DNA from: an uncultured Lachnospiraceae bacterium
GTDB lineage: Bacteria; Bacillota; Clostridia; Lachnospirales; Lachnospiraceae
NCBI GenBank assembly: GCA_902772565.1
Contig: CACYBJ010000299.1
Location: 1 to 8,200, forward strand
Length of the DNA stretch: 8,200 nucleotides
Direction: 5' to 3'
The notes beneath the pieces are model-generated. The model was not told where the DNA came from and made no database searches. It saw only the letters and a list, made by a program, of their open reading frames with translations. Shown in pieces: positions 6,874 through 8,200 of this stretch (positions are counted from its first letter, which is position 1; the number at the start of each line of letters is the position of its first letter). The translations under genes and the position numbers were made by a program.

Positions 6874-7749
6874 ATGAAAGGAAAGCATGCGTATCTGATT
6901 ATGGCACATCATAGATTTGATGTACTTAAGATGTTATTGGCGGACTTGGATTACAGGGATAACGATATCTTCTTACATATAGATAAAAAAACAAAGAATG
7001 TTCCTACTGATGAATTGAAAAAGTGTGTTAAGCAGTCAAGACTAATCTTCATTAAGAGAATTCCCGTGTATTGGGGGCATTCTTCACAAACACAGTGTGT
7101 GTTGAATCTCTTGAAGGCGGCAACAGATTATGCTGAATATGACTATTATCATTTTCTCGTTGGTGTTGAATTTCCACTAAAGACACAGGAGAGAATTCAT
7201 CAGTTTTTTGAGAATAATAACGGCAAAGAATTCATTGGATTTAAGGATGGACAAGGATTTGAAAAACGACTACAATACTACTATTTCTTCCATAAGTATA
7301 TGCGAGGTGGTAACTCATTCATAATGAAATTGCTGAGATTTGCTGGAAGGATATTACTTGAGTTTCAGAAGAAGATTGGGATAAACAGGCTGGAACATGA
7401 TGCAGAATATTATAAGAAGGGTTATGCTAATTGGAGTATAACAGATGCTTTGGCAAGATTTTTTGTTGAAAATTCAAGGTCAATAATGCGTGAATGCAGA
7501 TTATCATTTCTGGGTGATGAAGTCTGCTTTCATACTTTAGTGTATCACTCGCGGTTTCTTTCCAATGTATATGATTTCGAAGATGAGTATCACTCAGCAA
7601 TGAGAATTACGACATGGACAGATTGTCATAATCAATTTCATAAAGACGATGTTCCAATGCTAATGGAATCTGGCAGACTATTTGCAAGGAAATTTGATGA
7701 CGATCAAGCAATTGAAACGATTTCCCAGATCATTCGGTTACGAGATTAG
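6874..7749 (+). CDS. Beta-1,6-N-acetylglucosaminyltransferase-like glycosyltransferase (GT14, core-2/I-branching type)
   Basis: A 291-residue protein of the PF02485/GT14 family, whose animal members add branching N-acetylglucosamine and whose bacterial members build capsule or exopolysaccharide side chains. Visible features are the first strand HAYLIMAHHRFDVLK (residues 5-19), the donor-side FLHIDKK (33-39), YWGHSSQTQCVLNLL (66-80), YYHFLVGVEFPLK (91-103, equivalent to the family's 'l.SG.dfPl'), ANWSITDAL (185-193) and SFLGDEVCFHTL (211-222) with an acidic pair (D215, E216) where the family has its catalytic acidic region. There is no signal peptide or membrane helix at the N-terminus, so it probably acts on the cytoplasmic side on lipid-linked sugar. 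GGGAGG precedes ATG 6874. The gene is clearly AT-rich (25-42% GC in sampled lines) compared with its upstream neighbours and is separated from them by 363 bases, suggesting separate acquisition. Sugar and acceptor cannot be predicted. Confidence 0.85.
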   Translation: MKGKHAYLIMAHHRFDVLKMLLADLDYRDNDIFLHIDKKTKNVPTDELKKCVKQSRLIFIKRIPVYWGHSSQTQCVLNLLKAATDYAEYDYYHFLVGVEFPLKTQERIHQFFENNNGKEFIGFKDGQGFEKRLQYYYFFHKYMRGGNSFIMKLLRFAGRILLEFQKKIGINRLEHDAEYYKKGYANWSITDALARFFVENSRSIMRECRLSFLGDEVCFHTLVYHSRFLSNVYDFEDEYHSAMRITTWTDCHNQFHKDDVPMLMESGRLFARKFDDDQAIETISQIIRLRD

Positions 7750-7884
7750 TCAGAACAAACAGGGGACAGTTCGACCCCTCTGAAAAAGTAGTCGTATTTC
7801 AAGCGGAGGATGGTAAGGAAGCTAAGAAAATTCCGGGAAAAGCAACATTAAGCAGGAAGAACCGCTGAAATCGAAAAAAAGAGG

Positions 7885-7905
7885 AGAGGATGGCAGCAAT
7901 CCTCT
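7885..7905 (-). terminator. Hairpin with T-run on the minus strand (possible reverse terminator)
   Basis: AGAGGAT (7885-7891) pairs with ATCCTCT (7899-7905) around a 7-base loop. On the plus strand it is preceded by a run of A (about 7874-7880), so when read on the minus strand the stem is followed by CCTC and then seven T. That is the layout of an intrinsic terminator for leftward transcription. With the next hairpin it would make a bidirectional terminator. Confidence 0.5.
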
Positions 7906-7907
7906 TC

Positions 7908-7934
7908 AAAATGACCGCGTTTGCGGTCATTTTT
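7908..7934 (+). terminator. Intrinsic (Rho-independent) terminator
   Basis: ATGACCGC (7911-7918) pairs perfectly with GCGGTCAT (7923-7930) around the loop GTTT. The stem is extended by AAA (7908-7910) pairing with TTT, and the T-run continues to 7934. This 11-pair stem with a four-base loop and T-tract is a good rightward terminator about 160 bases after the GT14 stop. It probably closes the polysaccharide transcript. Confidence 0.8.
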
Positions 7935-8062
7935 GCCTGAAATGTCACACTTCTCAGGCAGTTCTCCGTTCTTTCATTCCTGGGCGGAACGTTTCTTGTA
8001 CTGTTTTTCAAAAGGGGACGGCTTTTTCGGAGAGAGCGGATCTGTGGGTAATTAAAGAGACG

Positions 8063-8068
8063 TATAAT
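8063..8068 (+). promoter_or_regulatory. Possible -10 element (TATAAT)
   Basis: An exact TATAAT lies downstream of the terminator and about 112 bases before the possible start at 8180, where a promoter for the next gene would be expected. No convincing -35 (TTGACA-like) hexamer sits 16-18 bases upstream and there is no TG extension, so this is only a candidate. Confidence 0.3.
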
Positions 8069-8179
8069 GGAGTCGTTTTGATCCTTTTCCATGTGTTCAG
8101 GCTTTTGCTTAATAAGAAATGGCATTAACGGCAAAGCAGTTCATTCTTTCCGTTTTATTCAAGGAGTGCAGAGAAACAG

Positions 8180-8200
8180 ATGAATCCGCAAAACCGGGAA
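8180..8200 (+). CDS. Start of a possible next gene, cut by the right edge
   Basis: ATG 8180 opens a frame reading MNPQNRE to the end of the window. AAGGAG (8161-8166) lies 13 bases upstream, which is longer than ideal but usable. Its place after a strong terminator and a possible promoter suggests the first gene of a new transcript. Seven residues are too few to name a product. Confidence 0.45.

Larger units (their letters stand above)
7750..8179 (+). other. Non-coding region after the GT14 gene
   Basis: No gene is supported in these 430 bases. The part before 7935 holds a small GC-rich inverted repeat (AGGGG 7761-7765, CCCCT 7775-7779) and two strong tandem hairpins that probably terminate the upstream operon. 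The rest, up to 8179, would be the 5' region of the next gene. It contains a short inverted repeat (GCCTGA 7935-7940 with TCAGGC 7956-7961), a TATAAT at 8063-8068 and a ribosome binding site near 8161. A minus-strand frame of 111 codons crosses both hairpins and has no family resemblance, so I do not call it. Confidence 0.6.

Noticed and set aside
6280..6912. Minus-strand open frame of 210 codons spanning the gene-poor block
   Set aside because: It overlaps the end of one well-supported gene and the start of another on the opposite strand, and its translation has no recognisable domain.
7761..8019. AGGGGAC occurring twice (7761-7767 and 8013-8019) as a possible dispersed repeat
   Set aside because: The match does not extend beyond about eight bases and the flanks differ, so chance is the simplest explanation.
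7799..8134. Minus-strand open frame of 111 codons in the 3' non-coding region
   Set aside because: It passes through two terminator-like hairpins, lacks a ribosome binding site and resembles no family.
1..8200. CRISPR array, tRNA, rRNA, integrase or intact transposase
   Set aside because: I saw no regularly spaced repeats, no tRNA-like cloverleaf and no recombinase or transposase motif on either strand.

Overview
The window is part of a surface-polysaccharide (capsule or exopolysaccharide) locus, read entirely on the plus strand. Strong AGGAG-type ribosome binding sites, TTG and GTG starts, an EpsG-type polymerase and the gene families present suggest a Bacillota, probably an anaerobic gut clostridium (Lachnospiraceae or Oscillospiraceae type). 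That placement is inference; there is no rRNA or housekeeping gene to confirm it.

Layout. 2-1000: 3' part of an EpsG/Wzy-like polysaccharide polymerase, cut by the left edge. 1033-2109: polysaccharide pyruvyl transferase family protein. 2125-3660: Wzx-like oligosaccharide flippase with a TTG start. 3688-4887: ferredoxin plus FrhB/FdhB-domain iron-sulfur flavoprotein, a frequent companion of pyruvyl transferases in such loci. 4884-5301: no intact gene, but two C-terminal remnants lie in tandem, one of a LicD-type phosphotransferase and one of a sugar/choline-phosphate nucleotidyltransferase. 5338-6510: nucleotidyltransferase of the NTP_transf_5 type, most likely starting at TTG 5338 and not at ATG 5314. 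6511-6873: a gene-poor block of unclear nature. 6874-7749: AT-rich GT14 (core-2/I-branching type) glycosyltransferase. 7750-8179: non-coding, with tandem hairpins that probably end the operon. 8180-8200: first seven codons of a possible next gene.

How the genes fit together. The GT14 enzyme would add sugars to a lipid-linked repeat unit. The pyruvyl transferase would add acidic ketal groups, and the FrhB-like protein may perform a redox step on a sugar or precursor. The flippase would export the unit and the EpsG-like protein would polymerise it. The initiating transferase, chain-length regulators and most glycosyltransferases are not here and probably lie to the left. The two remnants suggest that an ancestor also decorated the polymer with phosphocholine or a similar phospho-substituent and that this lineage lost that module.

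GC content changes sharply from gene to gene: roughly 30-40% in sampled lines of the polymerase and GT14 genes, and above 55% in sampled lines of the flippase and FrhB-like genes. This fits assembly by repeated cassette exchange. I see no CRISPR array, tRNA, rRNA or intact insertion sequence. The best candidates for overlooked content are the remnant pair and the block at 6511-6873.
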